Assembly (NCBI GenBank): GCA_934270475.1
Contig: CAKQPS010000004.1
Span: 89,533 to 153,532 of the forward strand
Origin: an uncultured Alphaproteobacteria bacterium
Lineage (GTDB): Bacteria > Pseudomonadota > Alphaproteobacteria > RF32 > CAG-239
DNA length: 64,000 bases
Direction of reading: 5' to 3'
Each line of letters starts with the position of its first letter. Position 1 is the first letter of the stretch. The notes under the pieces are model-generated. The model saw only the letters and a list, made by a program, of their open reading frames with translations. It was not told where the DNA came from and did no database searches. The translations under genes and the position numbers were made by a program. Positions 1-7,456 of the stretch are shown here, in pieces.

Positions 1-767
1 CCGGACGTGAAAAGCTCAGCACCGCTCATATCAATATTCCGATGACCGAACGCTTGGGCGACCTGGTAATTGAAGCCAGCCACATCAGCAAAGCTTTCGG
101 CGACAAAGTTTTGATAGACGACTTGTCTTTCAAAATTCCTAAGGGCGCCATTGTCGGCATTATCGGACCCAACGGCGCCGGCAAAACCACCTTGTTTAAA
201 ATGATTACCGGACAAGAAAAGCCGGATTCTGGTGAGATTCGCATTGGCGATTCGGTTGACCTTGGCTATGTAGACCAATCCCGCGACGAGCTGAATCCGG
301 ATAAAAATGTTTGGGAAGAAGTTTCCGACGGTTTGGATATGATTCAGCTGGGCAAAAATGAAGTATCTTCCCGCGCCTATGTCGGACAGTTTAACTTTAA
401 AGGCTCTGACCAGCAAAAGAAAGTCGGACAGCTTTCCGGCGGCGAACGCAACCGTGTGCATTTGGCAAAAATGCTGCGTAAAGGCGCAAACGTAATTTTG
501 CTTGACGAGCCTACCAACGATTTAGACGTTGATACTCTGCGCTCACTGGAAGAAGGCATAAACAACTATCCAGGCTGTGTGCTGGTAACTTCTCACGACC
601 GCTGGTTCCTAGACCGCTTGGCTACGCACATTTTGGCGTATGAAGACAACGGACATGTGGAATGGTTTGAGGGTAACTTTGAAGACTATGAAAAAGATAA
701 AAAAGCCCGCTTAGGCGAAGACGCCTGCAATCCGCACCGCATTCGCTATAAAAAACTCGAACGCTGA
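1..767 (+). CDS. ettA: EttA, energy-dependent translational throttle ABC-F ATPase (3' part)
   Basis: This is the C-terminal part of a soluble ABC-F protein without membrane segments. The reading frame is open from base 3, so the 5' end lies outside the window. About 254 residues are visible, holding the second nucleotide-binding domain: Walker A (GPNGAGKTT), the signature LSGGERNR, Walker B followed by LDEPTNDLD, and the H-loop TSHDRWFLD. The tail ends NPHRIRYKKLER, the arginine/lysine-rich end usual for EttA. In this family ATP state gates entry of ribosomes into elongation by binding near the E site. The gene ends in a clear intrinsic terminator. The internal ATG at 42 is not the real start because the ABC domain reads through upstream of it. 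Confidence 0.93.
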   Translation, partial: GREKLSTAHINIPMTERLGDLVIEASHISKAFGDKVLIDDLSFKIPKGAIVGIIGPNGAGKTTLFKMITGQEKPDSGEIRIGDSVDLGYVDQSRDELNPDKNVWEEVSDGLDMIQLGKNEVSSRAYVGQFNFKGSDQQKKVGQLSGGERNRVHLAKMLRKGANVILLDEPTNDLDVDTLRSLEEGINNYPGCVLVTSHDRWFLDRLATHILAYEDNGHVEWFEGNFEDYEKDKKARLGEDACNPHRIRYKKLER

Positions 768-773
768 TTTTTA

Positions 774-815
774 TAAGAGCCTGATATATTTCTCATATCC
801 GGCTCTTATTTTTTT
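774..815 (+). terminator. Intrinsic terminator of ettA
   Basis: An inverted repeat with arms 774-787 and 795-808 (TAAGAGCC pairing with GGCTCTTA, one inner mismatch) is followed by a run of seven T. It starts seven bases after the ettA stop codon. Confidence 0.85.
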
Positions 816-862
816 ATTGGAATACTCTATCGCCGTTTTGTTATAGTTTTTAAGCATTTCTC

Positions 863-904
863 TAAAAATACAAGAAACGCCAAAGTTAGGAGCAATGGCG
901 TTTC
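863..904 (-). terminator. Second of two tandem minus-strand terminator hairpins
   Basis: Arms GAAACGCCA (874-882) and TGGCGTTTC (896-904) pair perfectly. Read on the minus strand the hairpin is followed by a T-rich stretch, so it can act as a backup terminator for the pilin gene upstream on that strand. Confidence 0.5.
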
Positions 905-906
905 CG

Positions 907-949
907 GAGAAAAACTGCCAATTATAATACAATGAGAGTAATGGCAGTT
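907..949 (-). terminator. First of two tandem minus-strand terminator hairpins
   Basis: Arms AACTGCCA (913-920) and TGGCAGTT (942-949) pair perfectly. On the minus strand the second arm runs into TTTTTC. It lies downstream of the broken pilin gene. Confidence 0.55.
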
Positions 950-1018
950 CTTTGGAATTTGCGGGCGGTTATCGGATATCACTCAAACCGTCACGCTCTT
1001 CCAAACTCAATAATATTT

Positions 1019-1586
1019 TCAAGAAATAGAACATGTGTTACCAGCTGAACAAAAGCAAGCTGTAGCAGTAGCAGCGGCAGCCACAGGCATAGGAACAGTA
1101 TTTTGAGCTACATATTTTGAACCATCGGTTGCATCACCCTTATTTTTTCCTGTTGCTGCCGGCATAGCAATACCATTAACAGCCTTTGAGTTTTCACCAA
1201 TCATAACACCGCCTAACGATGATTTTCCTGATAATGATAAATGCTTTACCGTCATTAGCTATAGTACTATCACTTTGCGATACAAAAACAGCACCATTAA
1301 AGGCATTTATCAACTTAGACGTACCTTGCACTAATTCATCAGGAATTATTCCCATAGAAATAGCATGTTCATTGTCTAAGTCTTCATAAGTTCTTTACTG
1401 CGCATAAAGAGTTTTAATGTTGGCAACAATCATAGAAACGTTGTCGGCAACCTTGTTGGTCTTAAACTTGTTCATGGCTTTTGAGTAACCTGCAATACCA
1501 CCAACGGACAATACACCGATAATAGCCAATACACCCAACATTTCAATCATTGAACGACCAGTTTCATTTGTTTTAAGAGTATTCAT
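1019..1586 (-). pseudogene. Type IV pilin-like gene broken by a stop codon and a frameshift
   Basis: The first frame (1395-1586) gives a prepilin N-terminus, GRSMIEMLGVLAIIGVLSV, with glycine before the cleavage site and glutamate at +5, as in type IV pilins and pseudopilins. It ends at a TAA (1395-1397) directly after LYAQ. The same frame then continues sensibly (RTYEDLDNEHAISMGIIPDE) until about 1240, where the coding sequence moves to another frame. That frame holds a pilin-like C-terminus rich in Gly, Ala and Val with two late cysteines (1019-1255). A strong AAAGGAGG lies just before the start codon, and two tandem terminators follow. Both lesions argue for a recently inactivated gene. 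Phase variation is less likely because no homopolymer marks either site. Confidence 0.8.
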
Positions 1587-1614
1587 TTTTCCTCCTTTAG
1601 CCTAAATCAGTAAT

Positions 1615-2050
1615 ATTTCCAAGTGATTGAGCAGGTGTTGACTAACTTGCGAAACCTCGGATAGCGTGCGTAGATGCGACGGAATTTTTAAGCGACGTGC
1701 AAAAACTAAAACCAAAGCAGAACACTCTACCAAGCAATGCGGATAATGGTACAGATAAAGGCAACTCTAGTTCTGAAGAAAATCATAGTGTACATAGAGG
1801 TACATGAATTTTCTGAATGAACGTAAGTTGCCTTTAGATGTGCTGTTAGACGCGTTGCGCTAACTTTCAGAAACTCGGATAATAAGCTTAATACGCAGCA
1901 AGACTTTTTCGCGGTGTACAAAAAAGTACATAATGGACTTGTAGAAACTCGGATAGCGTGTGTAGATGCGACGGAATTTTTAAGCGACGTGTACACAATA
2001 GTACACGAGCGCAAAAATCCCTAGCAGATACCAGCTAGCCGAGTTTCAAA
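1615..2050. repeat. Palindrome-rich dispersed intergenic repeat, copy A
   Basis: This 436-bp stretch between the pilin start and the fabH stop carries no convincing gene. It contains a near-identical direct repeat of about 48 bases (1651-1699 and 1943-1990), several GTAC-spacer-GTAC palindromes, and a long imperfect hairpin from AAGGCAACT near 1757 to AGTTGCCTT near 1834. Sequence modules recur at 20.1-20.3 kb and 53.9-54.05 kb, including a block reading TTAATACGC...TTTTTCGCGGTGTACA and a terminal CGAGTTT at the gene boundary. It looks like a non-autonomous element or a structured intergenic repeat family. Confidence 0.7.
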
Positions 2051-2054
2051 AACT

Positions 2055-3032
2055 CTATAGACGGACGACAGCCCCACCCCAGGTAAATCCCGCTCCCATG
2101 GCGGTTAAAACGATTAAGTCGCCTTTTTTCAAACGACCGGAAATATGATTTTCTGACAAAGCCAACGGAATAGAGGCTGCAGAGGTGTTGCCATGGTGGT
2201 CAAGTGATACAATCACTTTTTCTGACGGAATGCCCAAACGTTCGCCCACACTGTCTACAATACGGATATTCGCTTGATGCGGAATCAGCCAGTTTATTTC
2301 ATCTTTATTCACACCGGCGTTTTTCATTGCTGTTTCAGCAGCTTCAGACAAACAAACTACGGCATGCTTGAAAACTTCTTTGCCATTCATGGTCACAAAA
2401 CCGCTGGACTGAGTGGTAGAAGGACCGCCGTTGGTCTTTAAGCTGTCATATTGACTGCCGTCAGAATAAATGCAAGTGCTTAATACACCGGTATCTGCGC
2501 TTGTGCCATTGCCTTCTTTAGCACGCAAAACAACCGCACCGGCACCGTCACCAAACAAAACGCAGGTGTTACGGTCTGTCCAATCCACAATTTTAGACAA
2601 GCATTCCGCTCCGGCAACCACCGCAGTTTTAACTTGTCCCAAACGAATCATATTATCAGCCAAAGTCAAAGCATATACAAAGCCGGAACAAGCCGCCGAA
2701 ATATCAAAAGCAGGCACACCAGCGCGAAAGCCCAAATTTGCCGCAATTTTTGTTGCTGTTGATGGAGTCGTATTATCCGGAGTAATTGATGCTAAAATCA
2801 ACAAATCAACATCAGAAGGCTGCAATCCGGCGTCTTTAATAGCATTTGCCACCGCGTTTCCGGCAATAACAGATGTTGTTTCATCTTCAACAATATGACG
2901 GCTGACAATACCAGTACGGGTTCTAATCCATTCGTCGTTGGTTTCCACCATTTTTGACAAGTCATCATTAGTCAGAACCTTGTTTGGAAGGTAATGACCA
3001 AAACCAATCATCTCACTTCTAATAAGCATCAT
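2055..3032 (-). CDS. fabH: 3-oxoacyl-ACP synthase III (KAS III)
   Basis: This enzyme starts type II fatty acid synthesis by condensing acetyl-CoA with malonyl-ACP. The 325-residue protein has the family's usual length and the catalytic triad: Cys115 in ISAACSGF, His252 in IPHQANIR and Asn282 in DHHGNTSAAS. It follows plsX on the same strand with a 14-bp overlap, so translation is probably coupled. ATGs at 3032 and 3029 are both possible and give nearly the same protein. The stop codon sits at the edge of the intergenic repeat block. In many alphaproteobacteria ihfA comes next in this operon. Here the operon ends at the repeat instead. Confidence 0.96.
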   Translation of the reverse strand: MMLIRSEMIGFGHYLPNKVLTNDDLSKMVETNDEWIRTRTGIVSRHIVEDETTSVIAGNAVANAIKDAGLQPSDVDLLILASITPDNTTPSTATKIAANLGFRAGVPAFDISAACSGFVYALTLADNMIRLGQVKTAVVAGAECLSKIVDWTDRNTCVLFGDGAGAVVLRAKEGNGTSADTGVLSTCIYSDGSQYDSLKTNGGPSTTQSSGFVTMNGKEVFKHAVVCLSEAAETAMKNAGVNKDEINWLIPHQANIRIVDSVGERLGIPSEKVIVSLDHHGNTSAASIPLALSENHISGRLKKGDLIVLTAMGAGFTWGGAVVRL

Positions 3033-4083
3033 ATAAAATATCCTGAGAAAGTTCGTCTAAGTCAACATTTTCGACTTCATCACGAATTGTTTGCACAAAG
3101 TTTTGGCGCACCAATTTTGCTGCATTATCAATAGCATAAGAATAGCCTATTGCATCTGTGCCGCCATGGCTTTTCACAGACAAGCCGTTTAAGCCGACAA
3201 ACATTGCACCGTTATACTTGCGCGGGTCCATAGTTTTTTTAAGTTTCCAAACAACCGGCAGCAAAAACGGCAGTCCAATCTTTGCCCACAAGGAATCCTT
3301 GATAGCCCCTTTGAGCAGGCGGGTAACCAGTTTTGCCGTTCCTTCCATTGTTTTCAAAGCAATATTACCTGTAAAGCCGTCAGAAACAATGACATCAGCA
3401 TAGCCTTCGCCGATTTGGTGCGGTTCAATGTAACCGATAAAATTCAAATCCAAGTGTGCGCTTTTAATCATTTTAGCCGCCTGATGGATTTCTTCTTTAC
3501 CCTTCATTTCCTCGGCTCCGATATTCAATAAGGCGATTCGCGGACGGGCAACGCCCAAGGTGTGGCGGGCTAAAATATTGCCGATAATGGCAAATTCTGC
3601 CAAGTTGATGGCACTGCATTCCGTATTTGCGCCCAAATCAAGCATAACACAACGACCCGAGCGATGAGGAATTGCCGTGCAGATAGCCGGACGGTGAATC
3701 CGCTGGATAGTTTTCAAAATCATTTTTGAAATTGCCATCAGCGCACCTGTATTGCCGGCAGATATAACTGCACTAGCTTCACCGCGGCGCACCGCATCAA
3801 TAGCCATATACATACTGGTATTTTTATTGCGGATAACTTGAGAAGGTTTGTCCTCATTGCGCACACGCTCGTTGGTGTGAATAACTTTACAAAAATCTCG
3901 CAGCTGCGGAAACTTTTTGATGTCTTCTTCAATTTGCATCTCATCGCCGAACAACAGAAATTTAATATCCGGATTGTTTTTATGAGCGATTGCGATGCCC
4001 TCTACTACGACATGAGGGGAATTGTCTCCCCCCATTGCGTCTATAGATATGACCAGATTATTTTCAGACAAAACCTGCTCCAT
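3019..4083 (-). CDS. plsX: Phosphate acyltransferase PlsX
   Basis: PlsX makes acyl-phosphate from acyl-ACP for membrane phospholipid synthesis and acts as a peripheral membrane protein. The 354-residue product has the family signature near its start (SIDAMGGDNSP), the NTGALMA stretch, and the conserved SDGFTGNIALKT region. It lies 17 bp downstream of rpmF and overlaps fabH, the widespread rpmF-plsX-fabH arrangement that links ribosome and lipid supply. Confidence 0.96.
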   Translation of the reverse strand: MEQVLSENNLVISIDAMGGDNSPHVVVEGIAIAHKNNPDIKFLLFGDEMQIEEDIKKFPQLRDFCKVIHTNERVRNEDKPSQVIRNKNTSMYMAIDAVRRGEASAVISAGNTGALMAISKMILKTIQRIHRPAICTAIPHRSGRCVMLDLGANTECSAINLAEFAIIGNILARHTLGVARPRIALLNIGAEEMKGKEEIHQAAKMIKSAHLDLNFIGYIEPHQIGEGYADVIVSDGFTGNIALKTMEGTAKLVTRLLKGAIKDSLWAKIGLPFLLPVVWKLKKTMDPRKYNGAMFVGLNGLSVKSHGGTDAIGYSYAIDNAAKLVRQNFVQTIRDEVENVDLDELSQDILYDAY

Positions 4084-4099
4084 ATTTTAGATTATAAAA

Positions 4100-4285
4100 T
4101 TATTTTGCTTCTTTGTGAGCAACAACTTCCTTACCATCATACTGACCGCATTTAGGGCAAACATTATGAGGTCTTTTCAATTCGCCGCAGTTCGGGCATT
4201 CTTGATAAGCATTAGAAGTCAACGCATCATGAGAACGGCGCATATCGCGACGTGATTTTGATACTTTTTTCTTAGGTGTAGCCAT
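4100..4285 (-). CDS. rpmF: Ribosomal protein bL32
   Basis: The 61-residue basic protein starts MATPKKKVSKSRRDMRRSHD, the standard bL32 start, and carries two CxxC pairs (CPNC and CPKC) for a zinc ion in the large subunit. It is the first gene of the rpmF-plsX-fabH unit. A promoter candidate lies at 4342-4370. A purine-rich ribosome site (AAAGAGAT) precedes the ATG. Confidence 0.97.
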   Translation of the reverse strand: MATPKKKVSKSRRDMRRSHDALTSNAYQECPNCGELKRPHNVCPKCGQYDGKEVVAHKEAK

Positions 4286-4341
4286 TTTCTTATCTCTTTA
4301 TTCAATTATTTAAAACATTTACACATTAACATTCGGGTTTT

Positions 4342-4370
4342 TATTTAGCACAGCTTTATCAAAAAAGCAA
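4342..4370 (-). promoter_or_regulatory. Promoter candidate for rpmF-plsX-fabH
   Basis: On the minus strand a TTGCTT box and a TAAATA box are separated by 17 bases, and the -10 box is preceded by TGC. The layout resembles that seen upstream of the small secreted-protein genes near 35-39 kb. It was found by eye. Confidence 0.4.
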
Positions 4371-4452
4371 GCAAAAATAAACGCCGCAAACGATTAAGAC
4401 TGTTTGTATATAAATTTTTCTTATTTTGCAAGCACTTTTTATATTTTCTTAA

Positions 4453-4971
4453 TTATTTTTTAAGTTTAGCCAGCACAGCAAACGGATTTTCTTTTTTTGG
4501 CTCTTCAATATCGCAATACAGCGAACCGTCAAAAACCTCGCCTTCAGCCCGCGGATAATCTTCCAAATTCAAAGCCACCTGCTCTATTGCGATGTCTGCC
4601 AAATTTATGCAGCCGTTTTCAATAATATCCGGCACCTCGTCTTCAATGTTGCATTCCAGTTCTTTAATATCATTATAAGTAGCGCGGGTGTCAAAATTCA
4701 GTTCAAACGGAATTTCATAGTCCTTAATAAAATTATTGAGGGTAATCACGCTTTTCAGCTCTATTTTAGCAAATACCTTACCCCAAACCCGCAGATTATT
4801 AGTGCGGTTGTTGAGTTTTAACAAAATTTCCGCCTCAAATTTATGCACTTTTTCAACCTGCAGAACCTGAGTAATATCTTCAAGCTCTTCAGCGTCGGCT
4901 TTTAATTCATATTTGTAGTCAGATTGTTTTAAATCCTCAATTTTAATCGGATATGAAAAATTTTTTTGCAT
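4453..4971 (-). CDS. yceD: YceD/DUF177 family protein
   Basis: The 172-residue acidic protein matches the DUF177/YceD family, which typically sits directly before rpmF and has been linked to 23S rRNA or large-subunit metabolism. The order yceD, rpmF, plsX, fabH supports the assignment. The family's conserved features are weak at sequence level here: an E-D-E-V-P-D-I stretch, then NLADIAIEQVALNLEDYPR. The latter is the usual C-terminal motif with a conserved leucine-rich helix. The 167-bp gap to rpmF holds a separate promoter candidate. Confidence 0.85.
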   Translation of the reverse strand: MQKNFSYPIKIEDLKQSDYKYELKADAEELEDITQVLQVEKVHKFEAEILLKLNNRTNNLRVWGKVFAKIELKSVITLNNFIKDYEIPFELNFDTRATYNDIKELECNIEDEVPDIIENGCINLADIAIEQVALNLEDYPRAEGEVFDGSLYCDIEEPKKENPFAVLAKLKK

Positions 4972-5026
4972 TCTAAAATCCTTGTGTTATATATAACGTA
5001 ATGTAAAAATATAAGGATTAGTAAAT

Positions 5027-5482
5027 ATGTCAATACGCAAAATACTTTTTATTTCTATGCTGTTTCTCACCTCAGCTTGTTCCAGCGACTTGTTTTTGGT
5101 GCACAACGGCAATATGCCGGCACAGGAAAAAATTGATGAAATCCGCCTCGGACAAAGCAAGCAAGATGTTATGAACATTTTAGGCGCGCCGAGCCTGACA
5201 ACCGGATTAAGCGACGACCACTGGATTTATATGGCATCAACCACCAAAAAAGTTGCGTTTTTCCGTCCGGAAGAGCTGGAGCGTAAAGTATTGGCGATAA
5301 GTTTTGACAACAACAAAATCAGCAAAATAGAAAGACTAAACCTTGCCGACGGCAACAAGCTGCCGATAGACACAGACACTACGCAAACCACTGAACAAGA
5401 GCAAGGATTCTTCCGCAAATATTTCGGCGGTGTAGGAACCTATATGCCGTTTGGCGGTACAAACTCCGGCAAGGAACTCTAA
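5027..5482 (+). CDS. bamE: BamE-type outer membrane assembly lipoprotein
   Basis: BamE is a lipoprotein of the BAM complex that folds barrels into the outer membrane. The 151-residue product has a lipobox (LTSAC, lipidated Cys18) and then the SmpA/OmlA domain: DEIRLGQSKQDVMNILGAPS, followed by the WIYM segment and a strand with FDNNKISKIE. The C-terminal tail (about residues 105-151) is longer than in E. coli BamE and rich in Thr, Gln and Gly, as often seen in alphaproteobacteria. It is divergent from yceD with a 55-bp shared upstream region. Its last bases contain the ribosome site of the next gene. Confidence 0.88.
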   Translation: MSIRKILFISMLFLTSACSSDLFLVHNGNMPAQEKIDEIRLGQSKQDVMNILGAPSLTTGLSDDHWIYMASTTKKVAFFRPEELERKVLAISFDNNKISKIERLNLADGNKLPIDTDTTQTTEQEQGFFRKYFGGVGTYMPFGGTNSGKEL

Positions 5483-5483
5483 A

Positions 5484-6773
5484 ATGATAGAAAATCTGCC
5501 TGTCAAATTAAATAGGATTTTAGCAAACTATGGAATTATGGGCGGTTCTATCGGCAAAACCGTTGACGGACCTTTAGTAACCGAAGTTGAATATAAATTG
5601 CCGGAAGGCACCTCTTTCAGCCGCATTCAAAAATTTGAACGCGATATCGGACGTGAACTGGGTGTAACCGGCGTGCGTATTTCCGAAATTCCTAACTCGG
5701 TCTATATTCAAATTGAAGTGCCGCAAGCTGAACCGCAATCTGTACCGTTTGCCCCGATTTTATATTCAGCCGAATTTTTGAAAGCAAACTACGCGCTGCC
5801 GATTTGCCTCGGCGTTAATATGCGCGGCGAAACGGTGATGAAAGACTTGTCTAAAATGCCGCACTTGCTGGTTGCCGGCACTACCGGCTCGGGCAAATCA
5901 GTAGGCTTAAACAGTTTCATTATCTCGTTGATTAGCAAAAAAAAGCCGGAAGAGCTAAAACTTGTTTTGATTGACCCGAAACGCATTGAGTTCAGCATTT
6001 ACAATAACCAAAAATATATGCTGCGTCCTGTTATTACGGATATGAACATTGCCAGCATTTGTTTGAGCCAGCTGGTAGAAGAAATGAACAACCGCTATAC
6101 CTTGTTTGAACAGCAGACTGCTCGCAATATTGCGGAATATAACGCCAAAACCGACACTAAATTGCCATACATTGTTTGCGTGATTGATGAATTTGCCGAC
6201 CTGATAATGTTTGACAAGACAGTAGAAAAACAAGTGCAGATTTTGGCACAGAAATCCCGCGCCGCCGGCATTCACCTGATTATAGCGACACAGCGCCCGT
6301 CTGTTGACGTTATCACCGGCAGCCTAAAAGCCAACCTACCTACTCGTTTGTCCTATAAAGTGGCATCTCCAGCCGATTCTATGACAATCTTAAACACTAC
6401 CGGCGCTGAAACCTTAATTGGTCGCGGCGATTCTCTGTTTTTGGAAGAAAACGGCACTTTAACCCGCGTTTTAGGTGCTTTTATTTCGGATTCTGACATT
6501 GAAAACGCTCTTGCGCCGTACCGCTGTCAAATGCCGAAACAAACTACAGCCTACGAACTGGAACAAGCTAAATCTGCCGAGCAAAAAGAAGAAAAGAAAA
6601 AAGCTGCTACAGAGAAAAAATCCGGCGGATTTTTTGTTTGGATTTGCGATATGTGGAATCGCTTAGGCGTCCGCAACCAAACTAAAATTATCAAGGCTGC
6701 TTTTTCATTGCTGTTTGGCGTGATGGGAGTAAAAAGCACCAGTACACGGTCAACGCCCCGCCGGCGCCGCTGA
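5484..6773 (+). CDS. Short FtsK/SpoIIIE-type DNA translocase without membrane anchor
   Basis: The protein (429 residues from ATG 5484) begins directly with the FtsK alpha domain (GPLVTEVEYKLPEGTSFSRIQ). The RecA-like motor domain follows, with Walker A GTTGSGKS (about residue 135) and Walker B VCVIDEFADL, then ATQRPSVDVITG. Normal FtsK has four N-terminal membrane helices, a long linker and a C-terminal gamma winged-helix. All three are missing. The motor is instead followed by a charged linker, a hydrophobic stretch near residues 380-415 and an arginine-rich end. I place the start at 5484 because AAGGA lies eight bases upstream, inside the end of bamE; an upstream ATG at 5451 lacks such a site. 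It could be an accessory translocase beside a full FtsK elsewhere. Confidence 0.85.
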   Translation: MIENLPVKLNRILANYGIMGGSIGKTVDGPLVTEVEYKLPEGTSFSRIQKFERDIGRELGVTGVRISEIPNSVYIQIEVPQAEPQSVPFAPILYSAEFLKANYALPICLGVNMRGETVMKDLSKMPHLLVAGTTGSGKSVGLNSFIISLISKKKPEELKLVLIDPKRIEFSIYNNQKYMLRPVITDMNIASICLSQLVEEMNNRYTLFEQQTARNIAEYNAKTDTKLPYIVCVIDEFADLIMFDKTVEKQVQILAQKSRAAGIHLIIATQRPSVDVITGSLKANLPTRLSYKVASPADSMTILNTTGAETLIGRGDSLFLEENGTLTRVLGAFISDSDIENALAPYRCQMPKQTTAYELEQAKSAEQKEEKKKAATEKKSGGFFVWICDMWNRLGVRNQTKIIKAAFSLLFGVMGVKSTSTRSTPRRRR

Positions 6774-6775
6774 TT

Positions 6776-7381
6776 TCAGCAGTGTCCTGTCACATTTACA
6801 AACCTATCCAAAGGAATATTGGCTTCGTCTAATGCACGCTGCCATTTTTCCTCGTCCGGTGTGCGGAATAATATATCCTTATCCGCATTCACTACCAGCC
6901 AGTCATTGTCATAAATTTCGGCTTCCAGCTGCCGTGGCTGCCAAAAAGAATAGCCCAGCGCCACCAGTTTTTCTTTTGGTCCGTGACCAAAGGCAATATC
7001 CGAGATAATTTCTGAAGTGGAAGAAACAGCCAGCCCGTCGGCAACAGATACGGTGCCGTCGCGCATATAGTCTGTGGTGTGCAGCACCATGCCGCGCACT
7101 TGTTCCAGCGGACCGCCGGTATAAAGATTTATTTCATTCAGTTTTTCATAATTTTTCACCGGCAGCTGAAAAGTCAAATCCGAAAAAGTAAATTTATCCA
7201 TACGCTTATTGATAATCAGTCCCATGGCGCCGTTGCTGCTGTGCGAGCACACATAAACCACCGAGCGGGCAAAACAGTCGCTGCCGTCCAAATCCGGCAT
7301 AGCCACCAAAAATTTGCCCGTAAGCGCATATCTGTTATCAAAACTGCTTGTAATTTCTTCCGTCATCACTATATCTGCCAA
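6776..7381 (-). CDS. YqgE/AlgH (DUF179) family protein
   Basis: The 201-residue protein matches the YqgE/AlgH family from its start: LTGKFLVAMPDLDGSDCFARSVVYVCSHS, then GAMGLIINK, the GGPLE segment and LGYSFWQPRQLEAEI. The biochemical role is not settled; AlgH has been called a regulator in Pseudomonas. It converges on the FtsK-type gene with two bases between stop codons and no visible terminator. The ATG at 7381 gives a slightly long N-terminus; a downstream ATG at residue 6 is an alternative. Confidence 0.92.
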   Translation of the reverse strand: MADIVMTEEITSSFDNRYALTGKFLVAMPDLDGSDCFARSVVYVCSHSSNGAMGLIINKRMDKFTFSDLTFQLPVKNYEKLNEINLYTGGPLEQVRGMVLHTTDYMRDGTVSVADGLAVSSTSEIISDIAFGHGPKEKLVALGYSFWQPRQLEAEIYDNDWLVVNADKDILFRTPDEEKWQRALDEANIPLDRFVNVTGHC

Positions 7382-7456
7382 AATTATATTGTTTATTTAC
7401 TTTTTTAGTTTATCATAAAATTTGAAAATTTAAACCATTAAATTAAGTCGTCTGTC

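Noticed and set aside
42..767. ATG at 42 as the start of a short ABC protein
   Set aside because: The frame is open upstream to the window edge and the EttA linker reads through, so the gene is simply cut by the window.
1395..1586. A genuine 63-residue short pilin
   Set aside because: The sequence beyond the TAA continues as a pilin in the same frame, so the stop is a lesion rather than the natural end.
1727..2014. 95-residue open frame on the minus strand inside repeat copy A
   Set aside because: It lies wholly within the palindromic repeat, is Cys/Thr/Ser-rich without any domain, and is not preserved in the other copies.
5451..5483. Upstream ATG for the FtsK-type gene
   Set aside because: It lies within bamE without a ribosome site; the ATG at 5484 has AAGGA at the right distance.
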